Assembly: GCA_964608845.1 (NCBI GenBank)
Contig: CAZSPP010000014.1
Span: forward strand, 1-42,259
Direction of reading: 5' to 3'
DNA length: 42,259 nucleotides
DNA from: JAHLMP01 sp964608845
GTDB lineage: Archaea; Aenigmatarchaeota; Aenigmatarchaeia; GW2011-AR5; JAHLMP01
The number at the start of each line of letters is the position of its first letter. Positions within the stretch are counted from its first letter, which is position 1. Positions 31,985-40,081 of this stretch are shown here, in pieces. The translations under genes and the position numbers were made by a program. A model generated the notes under the pieces. The model searched no databases and was not told where the DNA came from. It worked only from the letters and a program-made list of their open reading frames with translations.

Positions 31985-33171
31985 ATTTGTTTGTTTTTAT
32001 CTTCTTTCAAATCCTTTTCTTCAAAAACTTTAACGCTATTTGTTTTCAGATCTTCCTCTTTTTTCAAACCTACTACGTACTTTATTTTTTTCAATATTGC
32101 TATATCTACTATCTTCTGTGTTATAGCACTATCAATAACAATAGCTTCTATTTTTCCAAATTCATTTATAACGTGCTCTAAATCAGATAGAGGAGCTTTT
32201 GCTATAATTTTCATATTTTCATCTAAAAGAAAAACAGCTTTTGTACCAATAATATCTTCAAGCATTTTTGCAAATGTCTTTTTTACATCTATGGGCTCTT
32301 TTCCTTCGCTTATGAATTTGACAACGGGAGGTTGAGGTTTACCTATTGCTAACTCTTTTTTTACTTGATCAGCAGGTAGTCTCTCTCGTAAGCATTTAAA
32401 TATTTCTTTTTTTGTAAGTTCTTCAACTTCTTTGCCTTCTGGTGCTCTCGCAACATAATCTATATCTGCTATACTAAGAAGTCTTTTCAATATTAAATCA
32501 GCTCCTCTATCACCGTCTAAGAATACTGTAACAGTTTTCTCTTTAGAAAGTTCTATTATTGGTTGAGGTATTACAGAACCTTCTATTGCTATAACATTTT
32601 TTATTCCGTTTTTAAGAAGATTTATCACATCCGCTCTACCTTCAACCATTATTATTTCATCATAGCTTTCTATATTTGGTCCAGCAGATAAGCCATGATA
32701 ATTTGTTATTTCTTGAGTTCTTACAGCTTCTTTTATTTTTTCAGATAAGTTTTCATACTCTTCTATATTAGATTCTAACATATACTTCAAAATTTCTTTG
32801 GCCCTCTCTATCACATACCTTCTTTTTTGGGTTCTTATATCTTCCACAACCTTTATTTCAATATTGGCGTCACAAGGTCCTATCTTATCTATTGTTTCTA
32901 GGCTTGATGCTATCAGAGCTGTTTCGCTCATATCCAAACTTGATGGTATAATAATTTCACCGTACGTTTTTCCATCTTTTATTTTAAGCTTGACCTCTAT
33001 TCTTCCTATTCTTCCAGTTCTTTGCAATTCTCTTAAGTCTAAATCCCAACCTAATAATCCTTCTGTCTGTCCAAATATAGCCCCTATAACGTCAGGTTTT
33101 TCTACTACTCCGCTAGCCTCCAATTTTGCTCTTATAACATATTTTGCGAAGCTTTGAGCCAGCTTAGTCAT
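31981..33171 (-). CDS. dnaG: Archaeal DnaG-type primase / exosome-associated protein
   Basis: 396 residues. TOPRIM domain with MVEGRADVINLL and VFLDGDRGADLILKR (catalytic acidic residues). N-terminal part (LEASGVVEKPDVIGAIFGQTEGLLG) and C-terminal region (LEDIIGTKAVFLLDENMKII) are archaeal. In archaea this protein is mainly found bound to the RNA exosome. GGTGAT precedes ATG. A long hairpin leader lies just upstream (33195-33283). Confidence 0.97.
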   Translation of the reverse strand: MTKLAQSFAKYVIRAKLEASGVVEKPDVIGAIFGQTEGLLGWDLDLRELQRTGRIGRIEVKLKIKDGKTYGEIIIPSSLDMSETALIASSLETIDKIGPCDANIEIKVVEDIRTQKRRYVIERAKEILKYMLESNIEEYENLSEKIKEAVRTQEITNYHGLSAGPNIESYDEIIMVEGRADVINLLKNGIKNVIAIEGSVIPQPIIELSKEKTVTVFLDGDRGADLILKRLLSIADIDYVARAPEGKEVEELTKKEIFKCLRERLPADQVKKELAIGKPQPPVVKFISEGKEPIDVKKTFAKMLEDIIGTKAVFLLDENMKIIAKAPLSDLEHVINEFGKIEAIVIDSAITQKIVDIAILKKIKYVVGLKKEEDLKTNSVKVFEEKDLKEDKNKQI

Positions 33172-33194
33172 ATCACCACATTTTATAAATTTAT

Positions 33195-33283
33195 CGAAAT
33201 AGAAACAGTCTCTTGCTTATCTTTTTCTTACTATGAAGATGAGAGATGAGCATGAAAGATAAGCAAAAAACTGCTTCTATTCG
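33195..33283 (-). ncRNA. 29-bp hairpin RNA, likely dnaG leader or small RNA
   Basis: On the minus strand, 33283-33255 pairs with 33224-33195 over 29 bp with one bulged base (33199) and a 30-nt loop (33225-33254). Three of the pairs are G-U wobbles (33274/33205, 33269/33210, 33267/33212). On the plus strand these become A-C mismatches, so the minus strand is the transcribed one. Box-like TTTAAAAG/TATATATAAA at about 33295-33315 lies 15-30 nt upstream. The dnaG ATG is 24 nt past the helix, so it is either the dnaG 5' leader or an RNA sharing its promoter. No known family is recognised. Confidence 0.6.
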
Positions 33284-33390
33284 AATAACTTTTTATTTAT
33301 ATATACTTTTAAACTTTTTTAATTCAAATTTTTCTATTTAAAAATTTTTAGAATAAAATGTTTAGGTTAACTAGAGATGTTTAAAGTAAA

Positions 33391-33437
33391 GCTTATAAAA
33401 CTTTAGACAAAAAATCAATTAAAAAGGGTGATGATGG
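33391..33437 (+). promoter_or_regulatory. Promoter and ribosome site of rpl7ae
   Basis: GCTTATAAAACTT (about 33390-33402) is a TATA box, giving a start near 33420. GGGTGATG immediately before the start codon is a strong Shine-Dalgarno. Several ATGs are clustered (33431, 33434, 33438); only 33438 is in the L7Ae frame. Confidence 0.55.
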
Positions 33438-33770
33438 ATGGATGAATCAAAAATTTATGAACTTGTAGAGATTGCGAGACAGACGGGAAAAATAAAGAAG
33501 GGAATAAATGAAACCACAAAAGCAATAGAAAGAGGAGTGGCGAAGCTTGTAATAGCTTCAAAGGATGTTGAACCAAAAGAAATAATAATGCACCTGAGCC
33601 CTCTCTGTGAAGAAAAAAAGATCCCTTATATTGAGGTTGGAAGTAAAGCGACTTTGGGAAGAAGCGCTGGGATAAAAGTAAATTGTAGTTCAGTAGCAAT
33701 AATAGATTTTGGTCAGGGAGAGAAATTGGCTGAAGAGATTATAAAAAGTATGAGTGAGAAGAATGAATGA
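33438..33770 (+). CDS. rpl7ae: Ribosomal protein eL8 / L7Ae
   Basis: 110 residues. INETTKAIERGVAKLVIASKDVEP, HLSPLCEEKKIPYIEV and SKATLGRSAGIKV are classic L7Ae. The protein binds kink-turns in rRNA and in box C/D and H/ACA guide RNAs, and in RNase P of many archaea. First gene of a three-gene set with S28e and L24e, the order common in archaea. Overlaps S28e by 8 nt. Confidence 0.98.
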   Translation: MDESKIYELVEIARQTGKIKKGINETTKAIERGVAKLVIASKDVEPKEIIMHLSPLCEEKKIPYIEVGSKATLGRSAGIKVNCSSVAIIDFGQGEKLAEEIIKSMSEKNE

Positions 33771-33969
33771 AACTCCAGCAGAGGTAATAGAAATAATTGA
33801 AAGATTGGGATTTAGGGGTATACAAAGGGTTAGATGCAAAGTATTAGAAGGAGAAAATAAAGGAAAATTGCTTATAAGAGATGTTATTGGGCCTGTAAGA
33901 ATTGGAGATATATTAATGCTAAAAGAAACTGAAATGGAAACACCATCAAGTATTGGAAGAAAGAAGTGA
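33763..33969 (+). CDS. rps28e: Ribosomal protein eS28
   Basis: 68 residues from ATG 33763. ETPAEVIEIIERLGFRGIQRVRCKVLEG and the tail EIGDILMLKETEMETP-like segment match eS28, small-subunit protein near the mRNA exit. Translation is probably coupled to L7Ae, whose stop it overlaps. A GTG at 33754 is a weaker start. Confidence 0.96.
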   Translation: MNETPAEVIEIIERLGFRGIQRVRCKVLEGENKGKLLIRDVIGPVRIGDILMLKETEMETPSSIGRKK

Positions 33970-33976
33970 TGTTAAA

Positions 33977-34141
33977 ATGCCAAAATGTAGCTTTTGTTCA
34001 AAAGATATACCTATTGGCACAGGAAAGGTTTTTATAAAATCTGTAGGAAAGCAATTTTGGTTCTGTTCTAGAAAATGTGAAAAAAGCTTTTTAATGGGAA
34101 GAAATCCTAAAAAATTAAGATGGATTAGAAAAATGAAATAA
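33977..34141 (+). CDS. rpl24e: Ribosomal protein eL24
   Basis: 54 residues from ATG 33977 (GTGATG upstream). Zinc ribbon MPKCSFCSKDIPIGTGKVFI ... FCSRKCEKSFLMGRNPKKLRW is the archaeal eL24 signature. Large-subunit protein at the subunit interface. Last gene of the L7Ae-S28e-L24e set. Confidence 0.96.
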   Translation: MPKCSFCSKDIPIGTGKVFIKSVGKQFWFCSRKCEKSFLMGRNPKKLRWIRKMK

Positions 34142-34163
34142 AACAAAAAACGAAATAAAAAAT

Positions 34164-34328
34164 TCAAAATTTTTCAGCATCCTCTAAAAGCATATCAGGA
34201 ATATCATCAATTATTTTATATTTTAATCTGCATTTGTTGCATAAAAGCTTATTTTCTTTTTTATTGTATTCTAACTCTCCTTTACATTTTGGGCAAGCCA
34301 ATATATCTAATAACTTTTTATTTATCAT
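34164..34328 (-). CDS. Trm112-like zinc-ribbon protein
   Basis: 54 residues. Starts MINKKLLDILACPKCKGEL and has CNKCRLKY, two CxxC pairs, and IIDDIPDMLLEDAEKF, the Trm112/UPF0434 pattern. In archaea Trm112 activates several methyltransferases acting on tRNA, rRNA or release factors. The start overlaps the stop of pgk by 3 nt (ATGA), so both are read from one mRNA. Was too short for an ORF scan but is clearly real. Confidence 0.88.
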   Translation of the reverse strand: MINKKLLDILACPKCKGELEYNKKENKLLCNKCRLKYKIIDDIPDMLLEDAEKF

Positions 34329-35476
34329 AAGTTTCTAGCCTTTTTTAAAACCTCCAATCCAGGAAGCTTTTTTCCTGAAATATATTCAATGGTTGCACCT
34401 CCGCCCAAAGAAAGATGTGAAAATCTGTTTTTTGGAATATCGAACTTTCTTATGGCGTCAATTGTATTTCCTCCACACATCACGGAGAAAGCATCTAAAT
34501 TAGAAATAAATCTAAATATTTCTTTTGTTCCATTAGAAAATCTGTTGTCTTCATAAATTCCTAATGGCCCTTTAACAAGAATATTTTTCGAACTTTTCAA
34601 AACATCTTTATAAATTTTTATAGTTTCTTTACCTATATCACAGATCTTTTTGTTTACTGGCAAATCTTTTATACTACCTCTACTTCCATCTTCAAAAACA
34701 AAATCTTGCGGAACATAAATTTTAAGTTTTTTAATATACCTCTTAATTTTTTCTAAAAATTCTTTTTTTAGATTATATTCAGCTCCTAACTCATAACCAA
34801 AAGCCTTTAAACAATATATAGAGAATACTCCACCGGAAAGAATTTGATGTTTTCCTTTTTTACTTAGAAAATCCAGAAAGTTTATTATTTCATCCATTTT
34901 TGCCCCGCCAAAAACACATGTAAGTTTCTTTAAATTCTTTATTTTTTTCAAAGCTTTTAGCTCTCTCTGAAGATTCTTTCCTTTAAAGCTTGGTAAAACA
35001 AAAGGAAAACCAACAACACTAGCATGACTTCTATGACAAATTGAAAAAGCATCTTGAACAAAATAATCAAATAAAGGAGAAAGATTTTTTATAAAATTAG
35101 AGTTTGCATGCTCTTTAGGAGATAATTCGAGGGTTTCTTCCTTTATTGTTCTAACATTTTTTAAAAGTAATATTTCACCTTTTTTCATACTTTTTATTTT
35201 TTGTATTGCTAAATCACCATAAATGTCAGGAACATATTCTACTTTTCTTTTTACAACCTTTGTTAATAGCTCGGCATGCTTATCCATATCTTCTAAAAAA
35301 TCTTTTTCTCCTGGCCTGCCTTGATGTGACAATAGCACAACTTTAGCACCATTTTTAGAAAGATATTTTATTGTTTCTGCATGAGCTTCTATTCTTTCAT
35401 TCATTACTGGTGCATTATTTTCTAAAGGAGAGTTTATATCTATTCTTACAATAAAACTTTTACCTTCAAGTTTCAT
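34325..35476 (-). CDS. pgk: Phosphoglycerate kinase
   Basis: 383 residues. RIDINSPLENN, LLSHQGRPG, DAFSICHRSHASVVGFP, GGAKMDEIINFL and the nucleotide-binding CGGNTIDAIRKF / SLGGGATIEYISGKKLPGLE motifs identify PGK, which interconverts 1,3-bisphosphoglycerate and 3-phosphoglycerate with ATP formation. Shorter than the ~410-residue archaeal average. It points to some glycolytic or gluconeogenic capability despite the reduced look of the genome. Confidence 0.96.
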   Translation of the reverse strand: MKLEGKSFIVRIDINSPLENNAPVMNERIEAHAETIKYLSKNGAKVVLLSHQGRPGEKDFLEDMDKHAELLTKVVKRKVEYVPDIYGDLAIQKIKSMKKGEILLLKNVRTIKEETLELSPKEHANSNFIKNLSPLFDYFVQDAFSICHRSHASVVGFPFVLPSFKGKNLQRELKALKKIKNLKKLTCVFGGAKMDEIINFLDFLSKKGKHQILSGGVFSIYCLKAFGYELGAEYNLKKEFLEKIKRYIKKLKIYVPQDFVFEDGSRGSIKDLPVNKKICDIGKETIKIYKDVLKSSKNILVKGPLGIYEDNRFSNGTKEIFRFISNLDAFSVMCGGNTIDAIRKFDIPKNRFSHLSLGGGATIEYISGKKLPGLEVLKKARNL

Positions 35477-35482
35477 TAAAAA

Positions 35483-37363
35483 TCAATAATATTTGATAAA
35501 TATAAAAATTAAAAATGTTATTAGAGCGGCAAAGAAACTAATCTCCACTTTTTTTATTCTTTTATCTATTTCATAAAGCATTTTTTCAGCTTCATCTAAA
35601 TTACATTCTGAAATGTAACTCTCAATCTCTTTTAAATCATTAGAAAAAACACTACTAAACAAATTTTCTTTTATTTTATCAAAGGTTTTGTTAAAATCTT
35701 TTATTCTTTTGTCAGTTGCCGATTTTTCTAAAGCAGCCTTTTCTAAATATTTTTTTGATTCTTCAAAATTTCCATATACATAGCTTCTATATGCCTCTTC
35801 TACCAATGATGAAGAAAAATCATGAAAGCAGTCTAGAGAGTTATTAATTTTTTCTATTTCATTTTTTATGTGAATTGCATTTTTCATTATAGATTCAGCA
35901 AGCTTAAGAGAATTATTTATATATCTTTCTGATTCTTCTAATTCTCCATTAAACAAAAGGTATAAAGAATAATGCAAAATTTCTCTAGGCTTTTCATAAA
36001 AATCAAAATCAGAAAGATTTTTTATCTCTTCGATTTTATTTTTAGCCTCTTCAAATCTTCTAAAATATGTAGTAAAATTACTTTCATTTTCAATCATTTT
36101 GAATTCCTCAAATAAATCCTTTTTTACTTGGAATAAATCCAGCAACAGAACAAGAACAGAATTTTTGTTTTTTGCATTACTTTCAATTTTTACATTATTC
36201 TCTTGCATAAAGCTTGACACAGATTTTATAAAATTATTATCTATGCTTTTATTCACTACATATAAAGAGAAAATATATCTTATTCTTTCTATTCCATATT
36301 TTTTTACACACTCATTATTAAATATTGAGTTTAAAAATGAAGAGTTATTACAACCAAACCTTTCACATTCCCAATACTTCCAAAATTGATAGCTCAGATA
36401 TTTCTTACATTCATTTATAATAGAAAAGTCAAGACTTTTTTTATAACCTATTAAATTTGATATTTCATATCCTAGCTTTTCTGCAACACCTTCCTCAAAC
36501 CAAGGAGTTAAACCATTGCCAATTGTTTGAGACATAAAATAATGAACAAATTCATGAATAATATTTTTTGCAACGTCTTCATAATCCAAAAGAATTCCTA
36601 TACTGCAATAAATGGAATTATTTTTAAAATAGCAAATCCAATTTTCTTTTGTTTGAGGGACAAACTTTATTAATGTTTTATTTATTTTTTTGTTAAATAT
36701 TTCCTCTAATAATGGAATAGCCTTTTCATCAATATTTTTTGCAATAGTGTATATTTCACTTTCATATTTTTTTGGAATTTCCAAATCAAATTTTTTAAAA
36801 TTGATTAAAACCTTTTCATCTGCTCCATCTTTCTTAGAGAATATTAAAGAAATATAATCAGAATAATTTCCATAAAATGTTAATGATCTATTATAAACTC
36901 TTTTATAATTATTATTTTCTTTGACGAAAATATCTTGTGCATAATCAGGAAGATTTATTCTTAATAAAGAAAAATCCACTGGAGAAAAATAGGATCTAAA
37001 ATAAAATTCATTATCACAAGAGACAGGATTATTAATCTCTTTAAATTTTATATAAAATTTGTAAACATTTGGATAATGAATATTCCTACTAGTAAAAAGA
37101 TGCAAAGTAGAATTTTCAATGAAAAAATTTATTTCTCCATCATTATCAGAAATATCTATTATCTCAAAATTTTTTGGTAACCTTATCTTAAATTCGCTTC
37201 CATAAGGATAATAATATCCATAATTCGGAGTTATGCTCCAAATTATGAAATATGTTGAATAATTTTCAGAGATGTTTATATTAATTTCAATATTTGTTTC
37301 AGCATAAGAATATTCAAAAAATAATACAAAAGTCAATAAAAACATAATAAAAAATCTTTTCAT
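35483..37363 (-). CDS. Membrane zinc metallopeptidase, gluzincin-like
   Basis: About 626 residues from ATG 37363. A signal peptide (MKRFFIMFLLTFVLFFEYSYA) precedes a beta-rich domain, then the HExxH zinc motif NIIHEFVHYF (about residue 270) with a downstream EEGVAE Glu ligand, giving an MA-clan gluzincin. A long helical region (about 380-600) and a C-terminal membrane helix follow. It should act outside the cell. Its ATG is 22 nt after the stop of the DUF4349-like gene, so the two are co-transcribed. Confidence 0.75.
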   Translation of the reverse strand: MKRFFIMFLLTFVLFFEYSYAETNIEININISENYSTYFIIWSITPNYGYYYPYGSEFKIRLPKNFEIIDISDNDGEINFFIENSTLHLFTSRNIHYPNVYKFYIKFKEINNPVSCDNEFYFRSYFSPVDFSLLRINLPDYAQDIFVKENNNYKRVYNRSLTFYGNYSDYISLIFSKKDGADEKVLINFKKFDLEIPKKYESEIYTIAKNIDEKAIPLLEEIFNKKINKTLIKFVPQTKENWICYFKNNSIYCSIGILLDYEDVAKNIIHEFVHYFMSQTIGNGLTPWFEEGVAEKLGYEISNLIGYKKSLDFSIINECKKYLSYQFWKYWECERFGCNNSSFLNSIFNNECVKKYGIERIRYIFSLYVVNKSIDNNFIKSVSSFMQENNVKIESNAKNKNSVLVLLLDLFQVKKDLFEEFKMIENESNFTTYFRRFEEAKNKIEEIKNLSDFDFYEKPREILHYSLYLLFNGELEESERYINNSLKLAESIMKNAIHIKNEIEKINNSLDCFHDFSSSLVEEAYRSYVYGNFEESKKYLEKAALEKSATDKRIKDFNKTFDKIKENLFSSVFSNDLKEIESYISECNLDEAEKMLYEIDKRIKKVEISFFAALITFLIFIFIKYY

Positions 37364-37385
37364 GATTTTTATTTCCTTAGAAGAA

Positions 37386-38294
37386 TTAAAATTTCTTTTC
37401 AATCCATTTTAATGCCTTTTTTATAAACTTATATGCAATAAATATAGGAATTATTACTATAAAGGCATATATAATCCAAGTAAATATCTTAATCAAGAGT
37501 ACAATCGGCAATATTATCAAATTCAATAAAGAATCTGTTATTTCTGCTAAGCCATTTTTCAATTTTTTCATAAGTTCTTTACCCAAATCTTCAGGAAATA
37601 TTTTAATCTCCTTCTCTTGTTTTAGATTAATATTAATAGTTGGATAATCCGCCATTTCCTCTACCTCTTCAACATAATATCCGTATTGTTTTAATAATCT
37701 CATAATTTCAAGTTTCTTTTCAGTAATTTTCATTATTACATCTACGCTTTGGTTTAACTCAAGAGATTCTGCTTTTTTCATAAGCTCTTCATAAATTTTT
37801 AGTGCATTTAACAATATCTCTATCTCACCTTTCTGTCTTTTTAACTCAACCTTATAAAATCCTAGGTTTATACTTTTTACATCAAAATTTTCTATTACCC
37901 AATTAGAAAGATTTTCAAAATTTTCTTTCGAAACCTTTATAGATAAAGACAAAGTTATATAGGATTCTGTTTCCCATCTATTCATTCTTTCTATCCATCC
38001 ATTAAGCTCCTTAACCTTATCTTTTATCTTTTCGCTATCTTTTTCAACATCTTTTGAACTTATTTCTACATAACCATATTTTATCTCTTCTTTTGTTTTT
38101 TCTGTAGTCAATATTTCACCTCTATAAAAAGTTTCTTTTTGAAGAGCTGGATATTCAAAATAAGGAGAATACAAAGGCTGTGAGATAAAAATTGAATAAA
38201 CAAAATATGAAGCAAAAGCAAGAATTAATATTAATGCAACAAAATACAGAGGTTTTTTGGAATAAAGGTTTTTAATTTTTTCTATTGTTTTCAT
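37386..38294 (-). CDS. DUF4349-like membrane protein
   Basis: About 302 residues from ATG 38294, with GTGATG as ribosome site. An N-terminal membrane helix (about 17-36) is followed by an extracytoplasmic part where GYVEISSKDVEKDSEKIKDKV, GWIERMNRWE and SLSIKVSKENFENLSNWV match the DUF4349 arrangement, then a coiled-coil stretch (about 155-205) and C-terminal membrane segments (about 260-290). Function unknown. Likely partner of the peptidase encoded immediately downstream. Confidence 0.7.
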   Translation of the reverse strand: MKTIEKIKNLYSKKPLYFVALILILAFASYFVYSIFISQPLYSPYFEYPALQKETFYRGEILTTEKTKEEIKYGYVEISSKDVEKDSEKIKDKVKELNGWIERMNRWETESYITLSLSIKVSKENFENLSNWVIENFDVKSINLGFYKVELKRQKGEIEILLNALKIYEELMKKAESLELNQSVDVIMKITEKKLEIMRLLKQYGYYVEEVEEMADYPTININLKQEKEIKIFPEDLGKELMKKLKNGLAEITDSLLNLIILPIVLLIKIFTWIIYAFIVIIPIFIAYKFIKKALKWIEKKF

Positions 38295-38317
38295 CAACAT
38301 CACTTATAAATTATTTT

Positions 38318-38623
38318 CTAATCTTTTATATCTTTATCCCTTTTTATTTCATCCCTCATCCTTGGTACTCTTATAAGAAATCCGCAATTAGAACAATTTA
38401 TAGAAAAAGGCCTTTTCCATTTAACCTCTTTATAATCATGCTTCTTGCATTCAGGACAAATATACTCACATCTTGCAATATTATCAGACTTTAAAACTAA
38501 AACCCTTATAATTCCATTATATTTTCCTTTCTTATTTTTTATTGGTCTGTTTGTATGATAAACGCATTCCCTAGGAGTTATCTTTTTTTCTTCTATAAAC
38601 TTTTTTATTATATGAAGTTCCAT
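38318..38623 (-). CDS. Zinc-ribbon protein, unknown
   Basis: 101 residues. Contains CEYICPECKKHDY and INCSNCGFLIRV, two CxxC knuckles forming a zinc ribbon, with a charged C-terminus RMRDEIKRDKDIKD. The first 40 residues (with PRECVYHTNRPIKNK) may hold another strand pair. Possibly RNA or translation related because it lies 4 nt after rpl11. Otherwise unassigned. Confidence 0.65.
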   Translation of the reverse strand: MELHIIKKFIEEKKITPRECVYHTNRPIKNKKGKYNGIIRVLVLKSDNIARCEYICPECKKHDYKEVKWKRPFSINCSNCGFLIRVPRMRDEIKRDKDIKD

Positions 38624-38627
38624 TATA

Positions 38628-39110
38628 TCACTTCATTTTATCATCATATTTTCCTTCATCAACCTCTTTAATTACCTCTCTAGGATCCTTTCCTTCAACA
38701 GTAACTCCGCAAGATAAGCATGTACCTAAGACCTGTTTTACCTTTTGCTTTAAATCACCGAGCATATTATCCTTGCTTTTTGCAATTTTTATTACTTGAT
38801 CAATAGTAAGATTTCCAACCTTATCAGCAGGTCTTCCTGATTCATCTTTTTTAAGGCCAGCAAGCTTTTCTAAACCTAGCTCCTTTTTTATTAATTGAGA
38901 AACAGGCGGAGATCCAATTTCAATTTCAAATTCCTTTGTTTTTTCATCAATCTTAATCTTAACAGGAACTTGTAATCCTTTAAATGCCTCTGTTTTTTTG
39001 TTTATTTCTTCTATAATTTTTTGAATATTTACTCCTAAAGGAGCTAGTTGAGAACCTAATAGAGGAGCAGTAGCTTTTCCACCTTCTACCAAAACTTCTA
39101 TGGTTTTCAT
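38628..39110 (-). CDS. rpl11: Ribosomal protein uL11
   Basis: 160 residues from ATG 39110. VLVEGGKATAPLLGSQLAPLGVNIQKII and the C-terminal NLTIDQVIKIAKSKDNML..VKQVLGTCLSCGVTVEG match archaeal uL11, which binds the GTPase-centre region of 23S rRNA. GTGATAGAA precedes the start. The Cys pair CLSC at the C-terminus is seen in archaeal members. Confidence 0.96.
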   Translation of the reverse strand: MKTIEVLVEGGKATAPLLGSQLAPLGVNIQKIIEEINKKTEAFKGLQVPVKIKIDEKTKEFEIEIGSPPVSQLIKKELGLEKLAGLKKDESGRPADKVGNLTIDQVIKIAKSKDNMLGDLKQKVKQVLGTCLSCGVTVEGKDPREVIKEVDEGKYDDKMK

Positions 39111-39163
39111 TTCTATCACTTTTTAGTTTTTTATTTCTTCAATATAAAAAGCTTTTGTTAGAT

Positions 39164-40081
39164 ATGAAAGACAAAAAAATATGCAGCAAATGTGAGAAAA
39201 AAGCAATAATAGAAATAAAATGGAAGAAAAGAAGTTATTGTAAACAACATTTTATTGAATATTTTTTAGGTCAAGTAAAAAAGGCCTTGAGAAACAAAAA
39301 ATATGGAAAGATCGAAAAGAATATTAAAATTTGCGTCGCGATATCAGGAGGAAAAGATTCTTTATCATGTTTACATGCAATGAAAAGATTAGGATTTAAT
39401 ATAGAGGCTTTGCATATAAATTTAGGATTTTCAAAAATTTCAGAAAAATCATTAGAAGTATGCAAAAATTTCTGTGAAAGTATTGAAGTAAAATTAAATG
39501 TAATAGATTTAAAAAAGGATTATGGTTTTTCTTTACCAGAGCTTTTTGAAAAAAATTTTAATAAAGCAACATGCAAAATGTGCGGTACAATAAGAAGATA
39601 TCTTATTAATAAATTTGCTTTCGAGAACGGATTTGATTATATTGCCACGGGCCATAATTTGAGCGATATAACAGCTCAAGGTATAAATACACTTTTAAGC
39701 AATTATTTTATAGGTTTTAGAAGCTTTTCACCAGTAACAAACCCAATAAAAGAATTTAAGATATGCGGAAGATTAAAGCCACTATTCTTTCTTACAGATG
39801 AAGAAAATAAACTCTATGCAAGGTTGAATAATATTAATTATTTTAAAGAGAAATGCGAATATGGACTAAAATCCCCTCTAAACATACTTAAAAAGCATTT
39901 AAAGTCTTTGGAAAAAGAAACTCCTGGAATATTAAGAAGATTGGCGTTTTCTTTTATAAGCTTTGGAAAGTTTATTGAGAAGCATAAAGGAAAAAGCTTC
40001 GGAATTTGTAAGCAGTGCGGATATCCTTCAGCAACAAATATTTGCGATTTTTGTAGGATTGTGAAAAATATGAAAAACTAG
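39164..40081 (+). CDS. tRNA 2-thiolation enzyme, TtuA/Ncs6-like
   Basis: About 305 residues from ATG 39164 (probably leaderless). N-terminal zinc knuckle (CSKCEKK...YCKQHF), the ATP-pyrophosphatase loop CVAISGGKDSLSCLHAMK, the Fe-S/catalytic Cys pair ATCKMCGTIRRYL with a further Cys in KEKCEYG, and a C-terminal ribbon CKQCGYPSATNICDFC. TtuA makes 2-thioribothymidine at position 54 of the T-loop in thermophiles; Ncs6 thiolates U34. TtuA is preferred from the zinc-knuckle plus Cys layout, but the choice is not certain. The end interlocks with the stop of the TIP49-like gene. Confidence 0.85.
   Translation: MKDKKICSKCEKKAIIEIKWKKRSYCKQHFIEYFLGQVKKALRNKKYGKIEKNIKICVAISGGKDSLSCLHAMKRLGFNIEALHINLGFSKISEKSLEVCKNFCESIEVKLNVIDLKKDYGFSLPELFEKNFNKATCKMCGTIRRYLINKFAFENGFDYIATGHNLSDITAQGINTLLSNYFIGFRSFSPVTNPIKEFKICGRLKPLFFLTDEENKLYARLNNINYFKEKCEYGLKSPLNILKKHLKSLEKETPGILRRLAFSFISFGKFIEKHKGKSFGICKQCGYPSATNICDFCRIVKNMKN

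Noticed and set aside
33195..33283. Reading the dnaG leader hairpin as a terminator or inverted repeat of a mobile element
   Set aside because: The wobble pairing favours a minus-strand RNA, the 30-nt loop is too large for a terminator, and there is no transposase or target duplication nearby.
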